The translations under genes were made by a program, and so were the position numbers. The notes beneath the pieces are model-generated. The model had not been told where the DNA came from, did no database searches, and saw only the letters and a program-made list of their open reading frames with translations. Below, piece by piece: positions 35,714-49,263 of a stretch of DNA of 64,000 nucleotides; position 1 is the first letter of the stretch; the number at the start of each line of letters is the position of its first letter. Source of the DNA: Paramecium sonneborni (taxonomy: Eukaryota; Ciliophora; Oligohymenophorea; Peniculida; Parameciidae); contig CAJJDN010000072.1 of the NCBI GenBank assembly GCA_905182985.1, forward strand, positions 128,577-192,576, in the 5' to 3' direction.

Positions 35714-37338
35714 ATGCTTTACATATTAGTTCTAGCATAGTTGTTTACCTTAGTTGTAGTTTAGGATCCTGTTGATAAATTGTTTGAGTTTTAGTAACTG
35801 ATGAAATAAAAAACCAAAGTTTCAAGTAAACGTTTTTGAACTATTGTATTACTTAGAATAAAAAATTAGTGAATATGATAGTTCAGACATATTCAGTGAA
35901 GGATATATAACTGTAAGTGAATAATCTGATGAGGAAGATGGATATGAATAATATGAAGATATTTCACAATATGATGAAGTAGATGAATCTAATGATGAAT
36001 CAGATGATGATGAGATGATTATAGAATAATAGAGAATAGAATAATAGAAAATGGAATAATAGAGAATAGAATAATAGAAAATGGAATAATAACGATTAGA
36101 ATAATAGAGATTAGAATAATAAAGATTAGAATAATAGAGATTAGAATAATAAATGAAGGAATAATTGGAATAATAAAGATTAGAGAAATTGAAATTGGAA
36201 TAACAATAATAAATCTTAGAAAATGAAAAGAAAAAAAAGTAAATTATTGAGATACCAGAATAATGGAGTGATGATGATGATTAAGTTATATAGTTACCTA
36301 AATAATAAAAGAAAAGGAAATAAAAGAAACAAGAATTTGATGATGATGAAATATTAGAAGTTTTAAATTCTGCTAAAAAGACTAAAGTTTAATCACTTGA
36401 AGATTTAGAGGAAATGGAAAAAAAAATAGTAAAGAAGAAAAAGAAGAGAGAATAGGTTCCACAAGAAGAATTTGTTTAGAAAGTACCAGCATAAAATTAA
36501 ACCTTTATACATTTTAATAATAAGAATAATTATCTAGAATTAGCACCTTGTAGCAATAACCCAATATAATAAAGAGCTTGTAGTTTATGTAAAAGTGAAG
36601 TTGGATACTAATTAGATGATGACAATTGGTATATGATTGGTTTATAACATGGATATAAGAAGGAATTTCTTTTATTGATTGAGATCACTAAATAATCTTT
36701 TGGAGATAGTCAATTATATTTGAGTTTTTCATCTAATGGATCTGCTTGTATGACTAGTGATACTTTAAAATAGGATATTGATGTTGAGAATGTCTTATAG
36801 AGATTCTCTAGTAAATCATGGAGACATTTCATTAAAAATGAATTATTTGCACTTCCATAAAAATTAGAAGGAAAAAGTTTTCAATTCAAAGCTATATATT
36901 AGAATAAATAATTTGCATTTTCAGATTTTGAGATAAAATTTTCATCGAATCTGATTTAGGAATTGAAATCCTATGCTAAATAAGAAGTTTCAATTAGAAC
37001 TAATTCAGTTGAATTCATTTCAGAATAAGTAATATATTATTAATAATTAGTTACAATGCACATTAAATGGATTGATAAAATAATAAAATGATGAATTGCC
37101 TTTCACTTTAAAATTTAAAAATGGTGAGTCAACTTCAGAACTTCTAATTCCTAATTGTTAGATACCTTTACATAATGATATCTTGTACGGAGTTTCAGAT
37201 TTGTATTTTGGAGAATACTTTAAGGAGACCTTGCAATCTAAACTTAAAGGAAACTTTAGAGGAGATTTCAATGCCACGACTTCATTTGAAAATGGAAAAT
37301 TAAAAGTGAGATTGGCAATGAAGAAATTTAATAAATGA
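35714..37338 (+). CDS. Secreted or ER protein with Glu/Gln-rich repeat
   Basis: A 523-residue protein of unknown family. It begins with a clear signal peptide (MLYILVLAQLFTLVVVQ). Residues 80-170 are an acidic stretch followed by repeats of (I/L/M)EQQR/K (DNA 36020-36180), then Lys-rich patches (KKIVKKKKKREQ) and a globular C-terminal half with Cys (CSNNPIQQRACSLC). Introns 35826-35856 (31 nt) and 37029-37050 restore the frame. The Lys-rich patches resemble nuclear-localisation signals, conflicting with the signal peptide, so location is uncertain. Confidence 0.68.
35997..36240 (+). repeat. Degenerate 15-nt tandem repeat coding (x)EQQ(R/K)
   Basis: Imperfect repeats of a 15-base unit of the type agaatagaataatag fill this stretch. 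They are within the open frame and encode an alternating Glu/Gln helix. Under the standard code each unit contains stops, which is why the tract looks non-coding. Confidence 0.75.
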
Positions 37339-37354
37339 TTTATGCATCTATATA

Positions 37355-37931
37355 TCACTCATGTTTTTATTTTGGCTTTTCCAGAATGCCCAATTAATTT
37401 AGTTATAACACAAGTTTGTCAAATAATATTATTGCACCTAAATATATACACGTAAATACCTCTGGTTTTAGGATAATACATCCAAATAAGAGTCATGTTT
37501 TTAATAGGGAAATACAATTACAATAAATCGTGGAATGCAAACCACATGACTCTATCTAATAGAAACATAAGCATATATATAACCCAATAAGAAAGCCACA
37601 ATTTTGATTTTGCATCATCTTTTTACTTTACACATTAAACACTCATATATGCAGGATATAAAATGCCAATCAATATTTTGACTAACAAATTTCCAGCTCC
37701 GAATATTGTAAGTGTAAAGGCAACAAAAATTATACCTAAAATTAATTATCCAGGATTGATATTGAATTTTTGAGCAATCAGTTAAAGAGGAGCTACATCA
37801 CTAAAATCATCAGATATTCTCTTAAATATCTCATCTAAATTGTCTAATTAAGGCTCTTTTTATGGTCTTTTAGGTCCTGGAATTTATGGTTTATTATTAG
37901 GATCAATTTATTAAGCTTATTCTTCAGACAT
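37355..37931 (-). CDS. REEP/DP1/HVA22-family ER-shaping membrane protein
   Basis: A 184-residue protein of the TB2/DP1/HVA22 family, which forms hairpins that curve tubular ER membranes. It shows the family order: hydrophobic hairpin (IIFVAFTLTIFGAGNLLV), ILYPAYMSVQCVKQKDDAKS, the signature LWLSYWVIYMLMFLLDR, and KNMTLIWMYYPKTRGAIILFDKLV. A 22-nt intron at 37438-37459 falls inside PKTRGA and without it the end is lost. A 60-residue Pro/Gln-rich N-terminus precedes the core. Confidence 0.88.
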
Positions 37932-38047
37932 AAATTAGATATTTAATTTAAACAATATTAATACATCTATTTGATAAAGGCAACAATGTTTATTTAAATA
38001 ACAATGATATTACTATATGTTATTTGAAATAATATATAAATTAAAAA

Positions 38048-39670
<1,623 letters not shown>

Positions 39671-39723
39671 TTAATTTATATTTAATGTGCACTCATCTAA
39701 ATTTCTCAAACAACAATAATGTT

Positions 39724-40767
39724 ATGATGTATCTCAAATTAAGAGAAGAAGGATGCCAAAAGGATACTGCTAGAAAATTTTGTCGAAAATAGTTCTGTCA
39801 AGTAGTCTAATATTATATTAGATCGATTAAACATAATCAACTATTGGACCTCCTGGACATAAAATACTTAAAATACAACCAGATCGATTACTTGGTCAAA
39901 AAGGATGGTAGCCTGGTTTTCTAATGAAATATGATTTAGGTGTTGGTTATAAAGATTCTGCTGGTAATATTTATAATTGATACAGATCTCAACGAAAAAT
40001 TTACTACCGCTGAATTAGCCATACTTAAATAATACAAATAATATGAAAAAAAAAAGAATGCTGCACTTTTACAAAAAATGCTTGCAGTTAAAAGTTATGC
40101 TGATTCACTTAGACCTCCAAAATTAGATGTCTTTAGTTAGAGTTATCTCTAAAGAGTAAAATAAATTTCTTAAGAATTAAGGGAAGGTTAATCTAAACCT
40201 AAAAAATATTTTGAATTTGGAGATATGAAATTCTATGCACTTGTTGATTATATTAATAGATTAGGATAAAATAAAGATACAATAAATCTTAAATTTGATC
40301 CAATCTTATTAGAAGAAATCAAATTTTAAACTGAAAATACATAAAAAATTAATACTGGTAGAGTATTTCGTAGAATGGGAACCATAAGTAACATTGAAAG
40401 AGAAGCAAATTTTATTATGGCTTTATAGTAATAAACTCCATTAGGAGAAGATATGGAAAAAGCAAAATAAAAACCAGAAGTAGTTTCACTTTTAAAACTT
40501 AATCATCAAAAAATTGATCTTGCAGAAGAATTCAATTCAACTTAATATTTATTTACTCCAACAAATTCTTAAACTTTATAACCATCTTTAATTAATGATG
40601 ATGCTGCCAAAACCTTTGTAAAATAGTTTTATTAGAAATAATTTGATCAAAAACTCAATGCTATATCCTCATTTAATGGAAATATTAGAGTCAGAACTTA
40701 AACTAATAGTGAATTTAAAAAAACACCTAGACAACCTACAAACAAGGTTAAAACATCAAGTATATGA
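39724..40767 (+). CDS. Unknown conserved-looking protein (333 residues)
   Basis: Not recognised. The N-terminal third is Gly/Pro-rich and compact (IGPPGHKILKIQPDRLLGQ, then GWQPGFLMKYDLG), the rest helical and polar with a basic C-terminus. The compact start resembles flagellar or ciliary structural proteins in style, but no family match can be named. Introns at 39802-39821 (20 nt) and 39964-39985 (22 nt) are needed. Start is 53 bp from the divergent MAPK15 gene. Confidence 0.65.
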
Positions 40768-40866
40768 ATAAATAGAATATATATATATTTTTTTTTGCAA
40801 TATTCTAAATTATTTTTTGTAAATATAATATTTTATCATATTAAAAAATTTTACAAAAATAATCAG

Positions 40867-42439
40867 TCAAATTTAATCGAGTTTTTATTCCTCTTGGTTT
40901 ACTTCACTAAATTATTTAATTTATTGTTAATCGTTTTATATTATTTAATTAGGTTAGTTTAATTATTAATTTTATTGTGAATCATCAGAAATTCTATTTA
41001 AAGATTTTTGTTATATTTATTTCAATTCTAATTGTTATTATGTTTATAACAATTAATAATCAACTTTTTCTGATGGTATGATTAGAGCATCAGATTGAAA
41101 GATAGTTGTTATTTATCTATTATTATTGATTACAACTTCATCTTATTTATATTGAGATATTTATTATTAATTAGAATTTGATTAGAATCTTTCATCAAAA
41201 TTTCGATTATAACTAATATTGCCATGAATAGCACTAGGAGAAAGATTATCTATCCATTTAATTCTTTTTCCATCTTCCCATTCAGAAAGGTAAATTCTAT
41301 CAGGTTCTGGTTTGCTTTAATCTTCCAAAACTTTTCCTTTAATAGTTAATGTAGCTATTCCATTTAATTTACCCATTCTCCAAGAACCAGCTAAACTTTT
41401 ACCATCTGGCCATTCTAAAACTCCATGTCCTGATTTAAGATCTTTTAAATAACTACCAATATATTTTCTTTTATCTTTTATTATATTAAATAAAAAATAC
41501 CTTGCCAAATAAATTCTCCTTTACCTTCCATTTTACCTTCAACCCATTCTCCATCATATATTCTTCCATCTGGCCATTCATATCTACCTAAACCATGAAA
41601 TAAATCATTTTTAAAATCACCTATATATGATTCTTATTTTCCTATTTTTTTACTCTTTCTATTTCCCCATATAAAAGTTCCTCTTCCATGTTTTTTACCC
41701 AATTTATATTAACCTTAATAAGTTGTTTAATCTGGCCAAGTTTCATTACCAATTCCATCGGGTTATCCACAAAGAAATTCTCCTTTATATTCAAAACCAT
41801 CATTAGATTATACAAATTTTCCTCTTCCTGTTATTTCACCTAATTTAAATTAACCTTTATATATAGTATAAATTTTAAACCTGTATATCTAGAACCATCT
41901 TTAAATATCTTTCTCCCTTCTCCATCTGGAATTCCATCAATTACTTATCCTTCATAGACAGATTAATCTATATAATATATTTTACCCAATCCATATGGTT
42001 TTCCTTCAGCCCATTATCCTACATAAACATCTCCACTAAGTAACTAATAACTAATTAATTATTCATTTCATTACGGAGTATCAATGTGAGGAATTCTTTT
42101 GTAATTAGGAGATAAATTTGTTGTGATCTCTAATTTTGGTAATTTTTATAGCAACTTTTTTACTACCACTGGGAATTGATCAAAAAATTATTCCTAAGCT
42201 TGAATTGAAAAAGGTTAAAGTCCTTATGGACAATTGTCTTCAATTTCATAAGATTTCAGTTAAATTGGATCAAAATCAATTGTTTGTTACTCTTTTTAAT
42301 GATCCTACTCTTTTTCTTATAATTTATCATCAAATTGATCAACTACTGATTATTTATGCAAAATGTTATCATCACCCTATAGATCTTCATACAAATTATT
42401 TTCATTAATTCTTTATTCACACGTGCAAGTATTACCCAT
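40867..42439 (-). CDS. MORN-repeat protein with N-myristoylation signal
   Basis: A 498-residue protein with nine consecutive MORN repeats (about residues 130-340), each of the form YxGxxxxGxxxGxGxxx, for example YEGQVIDGIPDGEG, YKGEFLCGQPDGIG, YDGEWVEGKMEGKG. The N-terminus MGNTCTC fits N-myristoylation at Gly2 with neighbouring cysteines for palmitoylation, predicting membrane attachment. The C-terminal 130 residues are Gln-rich. Introns 42051-42074, 41855-41880 and 41475-41500 restore repeat sequence. MORN proteins organise membranes and basal-body or cortical structures. Confidence 0.9.
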
Positions 42440-42806
42440 GTTACAATAATTTATTATTCAAAAATATTTAATGGATTCATCATTAAGACATGACCTTAAT
42501 TAATTTGATCTGAGAAGATTTTCAGATATTATACTATATAAAAAACTCTTCACTCAAACAATATTATTAAGATTATTTTTTATTATAGAAATATTATTTA
42601 TTATCAGTTTCATACATATTTATAATTTGTTAAAAATGTTTCCAAAAATTTGTTTATTATAATTATCATCTAAGTCTAGGTAAATTATTTAGAATGTTAG
42701 AATTAAAAGACTAAATTGATTATTTTAAATTATGGCTTTTTATAGTTATAATATATAAAAAATGCTAATTTAAGAAAATAGACAATTAAACTTTAAATAG
42801 AAATAA

Positions 42807-43265
42807 ATGATTGTCAAATAAAAGTCTCCACCAAGATCAAAATCATAAAAGAAATATAAATAATTTATAATATTTAGTCCCTTAGAATCATATACAAAAA
42901 TTCAAATACAATTCTATGCTAGAAAATATTTATTAATGATTATTTCAAAGAATTATGATGAACCACAAATAAGATAGGAATTTAAATTTGAAAATTATAG
43001 AATTTTTCTTAAATTGGTCCTTTTGAAAGGATAGGTCTGTATCCTAATTAGCATAATATATTTAAAAGTGATATAGAAATTGTTACTGTATAAACACATT
43101 TTTTTATTATTTAAATTTAGACAATTTAAACTATTTATACTTTTTTAAAATATTGATAGTATTTAGTAATCATTTTCTACCAAAAATAAATTTTATTTTT
43201 CTAAACCTATCAAAAGACATACTATTAATTAATTTACTAAATGAATAAACCACTTAACTTTCAAC
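42807..43265 (+). pseudogene. Probable degenerate gene with a frame break
   Basis: Two coding-like segments lie in different frames: KSPPRSKSQKKYKQFI...YARKYLLMIISKNYDEPQ from ATG 42807, then IGPFERIGLYPNQHNIF and SDIEIVTVQTHFF from about 43013. No GT...AG pair lies between them, so the change of frame is not an intron. The upstream frame continues to TGA at 43263 with weaker sequence. It may be a decayed gene or contain a sequencing error. Family not recognised. Confidence 0.4.
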
Positions 43266-43961
43266 ATAATTATTGAAAATTTTTCCTCTTATTTTAAATA
43301 AAAAAAAAGATAATGCCTTTTAATTTATAGTAATTTTCAAAATCTTATTATGACAGAATTATAATTTTGTCCTCTCCTTTGGAATTACTATGAATAAGCT
43401 TCTAATTATAAATCCTATACTCTTTTTAATTCAAAAACAACATTAATTAAGCAATATTCAAATACAACATATTTAATACAACATCCAAAAATTGAGTAGG
43501 AATAGTGTCTATATCCACACAATATTAATTTCAGATGCTTTTTGTATTGAATCAGATATATATTTTATTTTAATGTTGTAGCCACCTACACAACCATCAA
43601 TATAAGTTAATTTGACAGATTCCAAAAAAGTTCAAATGATTCTTTAAAATTGATTATCTGTATCCTTAAGATTAAACATAGGAATAGTGAGAATAATTTA
43701 TAAAATAATATAGTATAGTCTAATTGAGGAATGGTGTTTTACATTTATTATTCATATCCACCTTTATGAGATACTAAATTCAAATTATCCTATATATGGG
43801 CTAGAATAGTTAGCTATGTTTTTTATAATAGAAGAAATCATAAAATTATGGATAAAATTTGATATAATAAGAATATTAGCATTCTAGATATAAAATTTTG
43901 TTAGTATATATATAAAAATAAAATAAAAATAGAAAATCGTTTTATTAATATTAATTAATAT
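43266..43961. other. Gene-poor region with scattered coding-like fragments on the minus strand
   Basis: Minus-strand fragments such as KLTYIDGCVGGYNIKIKY (around 43530-43620) and a longer but low-complexity frame (43340-43780) look like remains of a gene, but no complete structure can be assembled. No intact gene, RNA gene or repeat is called. Confidence 0.4.
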
Positions 43962-46189
43962 ATGGAGGAATTATTTGCACTTTAATAACAATTAGCAGAA
44001 ATATAAGAGACGTCTACAAAATATAAATTATCTGATAGAATCATAATTGATTTGATTGAAAAACTAGTTAAAGAATATGATTTAAAGGTTTATCATTCAA
44101 CAGATGGTTAAAGTTTGGTGACTCCAAATCAATTGTCAAAGGAGATTCATTAATTAATTTTATCTAATAAAAGAGTGGCTGTGAATTAATTACCTGATAT
44201 ATTGGGGATAGGATTTGACAAAATTGAAGGATAAATCGAGAAAGATAGCAATGGTTGGGTAATTTTAATATTAAATATTGATAACAGGATGTTGTCAGAA
44301 TGCATGATGAAATGATGTCTCATGATTATATTCTAAGTGTATGTGAAGAAATCAATGAAGATCTGTAATAGAAGTCAATTATTTCATTATAGGAAAGTAA
44401 GATAATTAAAAAGTTTATTATAGTAATGTAAAAGTATGCACTTCCTATGTAATTTGTAAAAAAATATATACTTGAATAAGTAGGGACAGTTATTTAAGGA
44501 GTATGTAATGAAGATAAATTGACTACAGTAACTTATCTTGAAATAATCACAGCAAAAATTTGTGGAATTTTAAGAGCAACTTTGAGTCCAATATCATTTT
44601 TAAAATTGAATAAGGATTTAGAAATACAAAATTCATAAAAAATTTGTGAGTAATTATTAATAAGCAAATAACTTGATGGTAAAATCATATCTGGTTAATA
44701 TGTAAGTTCAAGATTTCTTTAAAATTAAGAGGCATCTGTGAAGGCTTTTTTTGAATAAAATTCTTATGTTGAATATGATAAACTTAATTCATAATTTTTT
44801 ATTCAAAAACCAAAAGAATACTTAAAGTAGATGTTCAAAGATAATGTTATTTTTTTAGATACATGTGGATTTAGTAAAGATGCTTTAATTTCTAAGCAAG
44901 ATTAAATTTAAGAATTATTAATTAATGAAGGGCATACAAATCTTTAAGAAATTTTACCAGTTATTTTAAGTGATTAAGATATTGAAACTTTGTTTTCTTT
45001 AATGTAATTAAATAATTGTGAATATGCAAATTTTATGATTTATCATAAACCATTTTTAGATAATTTAGCATTAGCATTTAAAGATAAAATAATTGAATAG
45101 ATTTACTAAAATCCTTAAAAATTGATTGAATAATAATAAAATTAAGAAGAGGCACCTTAAGACATATAAGCATCAGCAGGAGGATTTACAAATAAGAAAC
45201 CAAAAAAATAATAATAAGTATAAAAGAAGAAATAATAAAATAAATAAGAATTATTTAGTAATAAGGAAATAACTGATTTACTTACATAAAAAAAATTAGT
45301 AGAATATAATGATTGTATAGATGAATTATTTTAATTTTTACAACCAAGATTATATACATTATATGAATAGATAAAGATTGAATTATTTGAAAGTAAGAAA
45401 TCAGCATCTAGTTAAGTAATATAAGAGATTCAGAAAAAGATAGAAGATATGGCTATTGGTCTTTTGATAACATAAAGATCATTGTAAAAGATTTAATAAG
45501 AATGTCATGAAGTGAATACAAAAGTTCTAGTAGATAATTGTTTATTTGGATATAGATTATTGGTAGAAAATTTAGTAGTAATAACTTGTAAAAAATATAA
45601 TATTCAACTTCCATAAAATTTATTTGCTGATCCTAATCATCCAAGTGTGGTGAATGGTTAAATTAATTTTGGATTGTCAAAGTCTGGAAGAGTATTTTTA
45701 AATAAAGTAGCTTTGGGAGAAGCAATATTATTTTTACCTAAAGAATAATAGAAAGCTTTGAAAGAAACAATGGAATTATACACTAAGAAATCATTAGATA
45801 TATTATCTTAAAATTAATTTTTTGATGCATTTAATTTAAAAGTCAATTTAGATAAAAAAAATGATAGAAATCTTTTATTATTTATTAAGCATCATTGTAA
45901 AGAGTATATTAAATAAAGATAGAATGAGATTTTTGATGAATAAGTTTTTAATTAAATAATATTAACAATGTTAACAGATTTAGGATTATATTTTATTGGA
46001 AATTATGATTAACATTTTTATTCTGCTATAAAGTAAGTTGTATATGAATTATAAAGTGATAAGTAAATTAAAACATTAGTGAATAATATTATAAGTACAT
46101 ATAATCATTAAAATTTAGATTCTATAAATTAATAATTAGAAATAACAGCTGAATCGAAAGAATTAATAGAATTACTTAAGCTCTTATGA
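43962..46189 (+). CDS. UFL1: UFM1-protein ligase UFL1
   Basis: E3 ligase of the ubiquitin-like UFM1 pathway, which modifies ER-docked ribosomes. The 732-residue length and N-terminus match the family: LQQQLAEIQETS, LSDRIIIDLIEKLVKEYDLKVYHSTDGQSLVTPNQL, KRVAVNQLPDILGI. The middle helical region and the QEL...KRL-like C-terminal half follow, with a Lys/Gln-rich insert (NKKPKKQQQ) near residue 390. One intron, 44259-44287. No transmembrane or RING segment, as expected for UFL1. Confidence 0.85.
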
Positions 46190-46325
46190 TGGAAGTTTTA
46201 ATATTATATACATATAAATAAAGTTTATTACGATTTAAAAAATATTTGTTAAAAAAATAAATTATTACCTATGAGATAAATAGTAATTAAAATACAAGAG
46301 TTTTAATATTTTAATTTGTGATTTA

Positions 46326-48716
46326 ATGTATAGATTTCGAAGAGCAATTAATCTATTTAGTAGAAAAGATGGTTTCATAACAAAATTGAAAAACAAATTA
46401 CTTAAAGATGATGAAGAAGAAAAATAGATAATTCCTCATTAGACTATGAAACAACCACTTAATGTAAAATAAGAGATTGAACAATTTATATCTTAATAAA
46501 CAGAAATAAGTGATTTAGAAAGAATAAGAATGAAAAATTTAGATGATAAACTTGGTACAAATACACATTTTCATGAAATTAAATCATATGAAGAGAGATT
46601 GGATTCTGATAATGTGATGAGAAGATAAGTATTAGCAAGAAGAGAATTATAAAAAGAGAAAGATTTAGCAATTTAACATTTATTTGATCCAGATCCATAA
46701 TAAAAAGTTTAGAAACCTTGGATTCGTCATATTAATGATTTTACATCTGAAGCTATTAAATAAAGTATAAATTAAAACAAATATTTATTATTAGTTCCTT
46801 ATCCAAAACATCCAAAAGTGTTTTAAGAAGGGGATTTCTTTAGATATTTTGAAGAAAAACATTATGAAGTTGATAAGGTAGCTCAATTTGATTTTTCGGA
46901 ATCATTATACACTTAATTAGTTTAAATTTAGACTTTGAGAAGGGAAGAAACAGTTAAACATAGATATTTTGAATTATTAGATTGTTATTAGAATATTCCA
47001 ATCGTATTTAAAGATTACACATATTTCAGTAAGAATCCTAAAGAAGGTCATCCAGTGTATAATATATATAAGAGGAAAAATTAAAGTAAGAGTTTTTAAA
47101 CTATTTAATGAGAGCAGCAATTTAGACAATGAACTTATTAAAGATGATGATGAATTAGTATTAAGTGGTAAAATAATTGCAGATTTAATTCCTAAACACT
47201 ATGAAGATCTGATTTTAGATATTGAAGTATATATATAATTTATTAATTTTAAAGGAGGAGAAAATTTAATAATTATATAAAGACTTTTAGCCTAATTAGA
47301 CTCATGATATATATGGATGTATAATAGAATAATAAGGATTATGTTTTTTAATTGTTCGTTCTAATTAAATTTAATTAGTTTTAGAAAATGTTGATAATAC
47401 TTTTGCGTTCTTTCAAAATTACCTCTATTATATTGAAAAATCAGATCTTGATCATTAAAAATATGTATTATAACTTAATTTAGATGATTTTGAGGATAGA
47501 AAAATTATATATTAAATATCACCAGGTGAGATTGCTAAAATAAAGAATTTTGGATTAGGAAAAGCTGCAATTGAAATTTAAATTGCTAATGAAAATAAAT
47601 TTATTGATTTAAATGGAAAAGATATTGTATAATAAAAGAAAGGATATAAGTTTAATATAGATTAAAATGAGGTTAATACTTTTATAAGTTAAATTCCATT
47701 AGAAGAGTAATCTAAATAAATTAAAACATCAGAGGGTTAACTTGTCTATGAATGTAAGAAAGGAAGTATTTAAGCATTTTCTGCAAATGATAATTTTTTG
47801 GCTATACAAGAAAGAGATAATTAGAATTTAATTCCAGATAGATTAATAATTATTAAAGAAAAGAAGAATCATGAATTAGTTATATAAGAATCTTAATATT
47901 CTATAAACTTAGAGTCTTAGTAAATTAAGGAGTCAAATTTATTATATTTTAATTTGATTTGCCCCTATAAGCCATTTTAAATATTGAAATATAATACTGA
48001 TATTAAAGCAATATCTTTACATTTCTCTGAATAATTACCTGGCTTTGATTATAACAAACTTTAAATCGAGACTTTTAAGATATCAGAGGATTTTAATGTT
48101 TGTGTTTCATATTTATAAGATTTACCTGTGTAATTTGTTTTGATATATTTAATTGATTAAGAATAATATTAATCATTAAGTTAAGAGGATGTAATTCTAT
48201 ATGAGAATGGTTGTGGAATTTGTTAGATAATTGTTAATCCTAATTGTTAATAATAAGTTTTAGATAATCTTTAGAAAGTATTTTAAGAAGTTTGTGTACT
48301 TTCTGGCAAAGTAATATTGAAAACAAAGGGAGCATTATCTGGTTTGATAGGAAGTTATACTCACTTTTTTGTTTAATAATTTTATGGATTTATATGTCAT
48401 GTAAAAGATTAATGTAAATTAGAATGGATTATTTGATAATAAAAAAGAAATGATTGGTTTACCAATAAGTTCTTATGATATTACAAGAGTACCAAGTTTA
48501 AGAAATACATATATAAGTTACACATTGAATGATGAATTGACATATTAATCATAAAAAATGGTTGCTTTATTGAGAGAAAATAAAGATAATGAAGTGGATT
48601 AAAAGTATTTAAATAAATAATCTTTAAGAAAGGAGTTTGGAGTAGTATTATAATAATGTGATTCAGATTATGATGAAGCTATCTTTAGATTAACATTTAT
48701 ATTGTCTATTTTATGA
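46326..48716 (+). CDS. Large unknown protein, possible mitochondrial presequence
   Basis: A 770-residue protein without a recognised family. The N-terminus MYRFRRAINLFSRK is an amphipathic basic helix suited to mitochondrial import. Residues 20-150 are charged and helical, then a mixed domain (KPWIRHINDFTSEAI, YLLLVPYPKHPKVF), then beta-rich sequence with a C2-like strand (GKIKVRVFKLF). Introns 47047-47074, 47227-47254 and 48401-48422 each remove a TGA or restore the frame. The length and composition fit a ciliate-specific large subunit of a mitochondrial assembly, but this is a guess. Confidence 0.65.
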
Positions 48717-48839
48717 TTATTTTTAAGAGTATATTTTAATTTATCAAAACAATAACGAAACAAATTTGAATTAAAGTATAGAAATAATTAGTAGTCTAAA
48801 ATAATAATTATGGATTTGTATATTATGTAATATAATAAC

Positions 48840-49248
48840 TCATTCTTCAGCAGCAGCTTATTTTGCTTTGAATTCTTTCTCTTATTATAGAGCATAATCA
48901 ATGGTTCGCTGAAATATAATAATACAATAGTTACTTTTTTATTGTTGAATTAATAAACCCAGAGCCATGGATAATAACATAATGCAAAAATGACAAATGA
49001 GTTAGCAAAAATATATACTTACCAAGCCCAAGGATTATCAGCTACATTTCTACCTAAGAATCTCCAAAGTGCTTTAACTTTAGGATCAGCATTCAATCTA
49101 GATACAACTTATGGTTTTCTGACTAGAAATTCATATTTTATTAAATCATACCGAAACTTGGTTTCACTGTTTATTAATATGGAATAGTCTTAAACCATTA
49201 AGGAGTGTAATCCTTTACATTATTGTAAATCAATCTGCCGTAAACCAT
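48840..49248 (-). CDS. Small single-span membrane protein
   Basis: A 117-residue protein with one hydrophobic segment (VYIFANSFVIFALCYYPWLWV, about residues 70-90) and a charged C-terminal helix ending AAAEE. Introns 49123-49151 and 48909-48934 restore the frame. Size, basic N-terminal half (RKPQVVSRL) and a single TM helix are typical of accessory subunits of mitochondrial respiratory complexes; no specific subunit can be named. It starts 15 bp downstream of the histidine kinase stop on the same strand. Confidence 0.65.
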
Positions 49249-49263
49249 TAATAAATATATTAA

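Noticed and set aside
36000..36240. CRISPR-like or minisatellite array
   Set aside because: The 15-nt repeats are imperfect, have no spacers, and lie inside an open coding frame.
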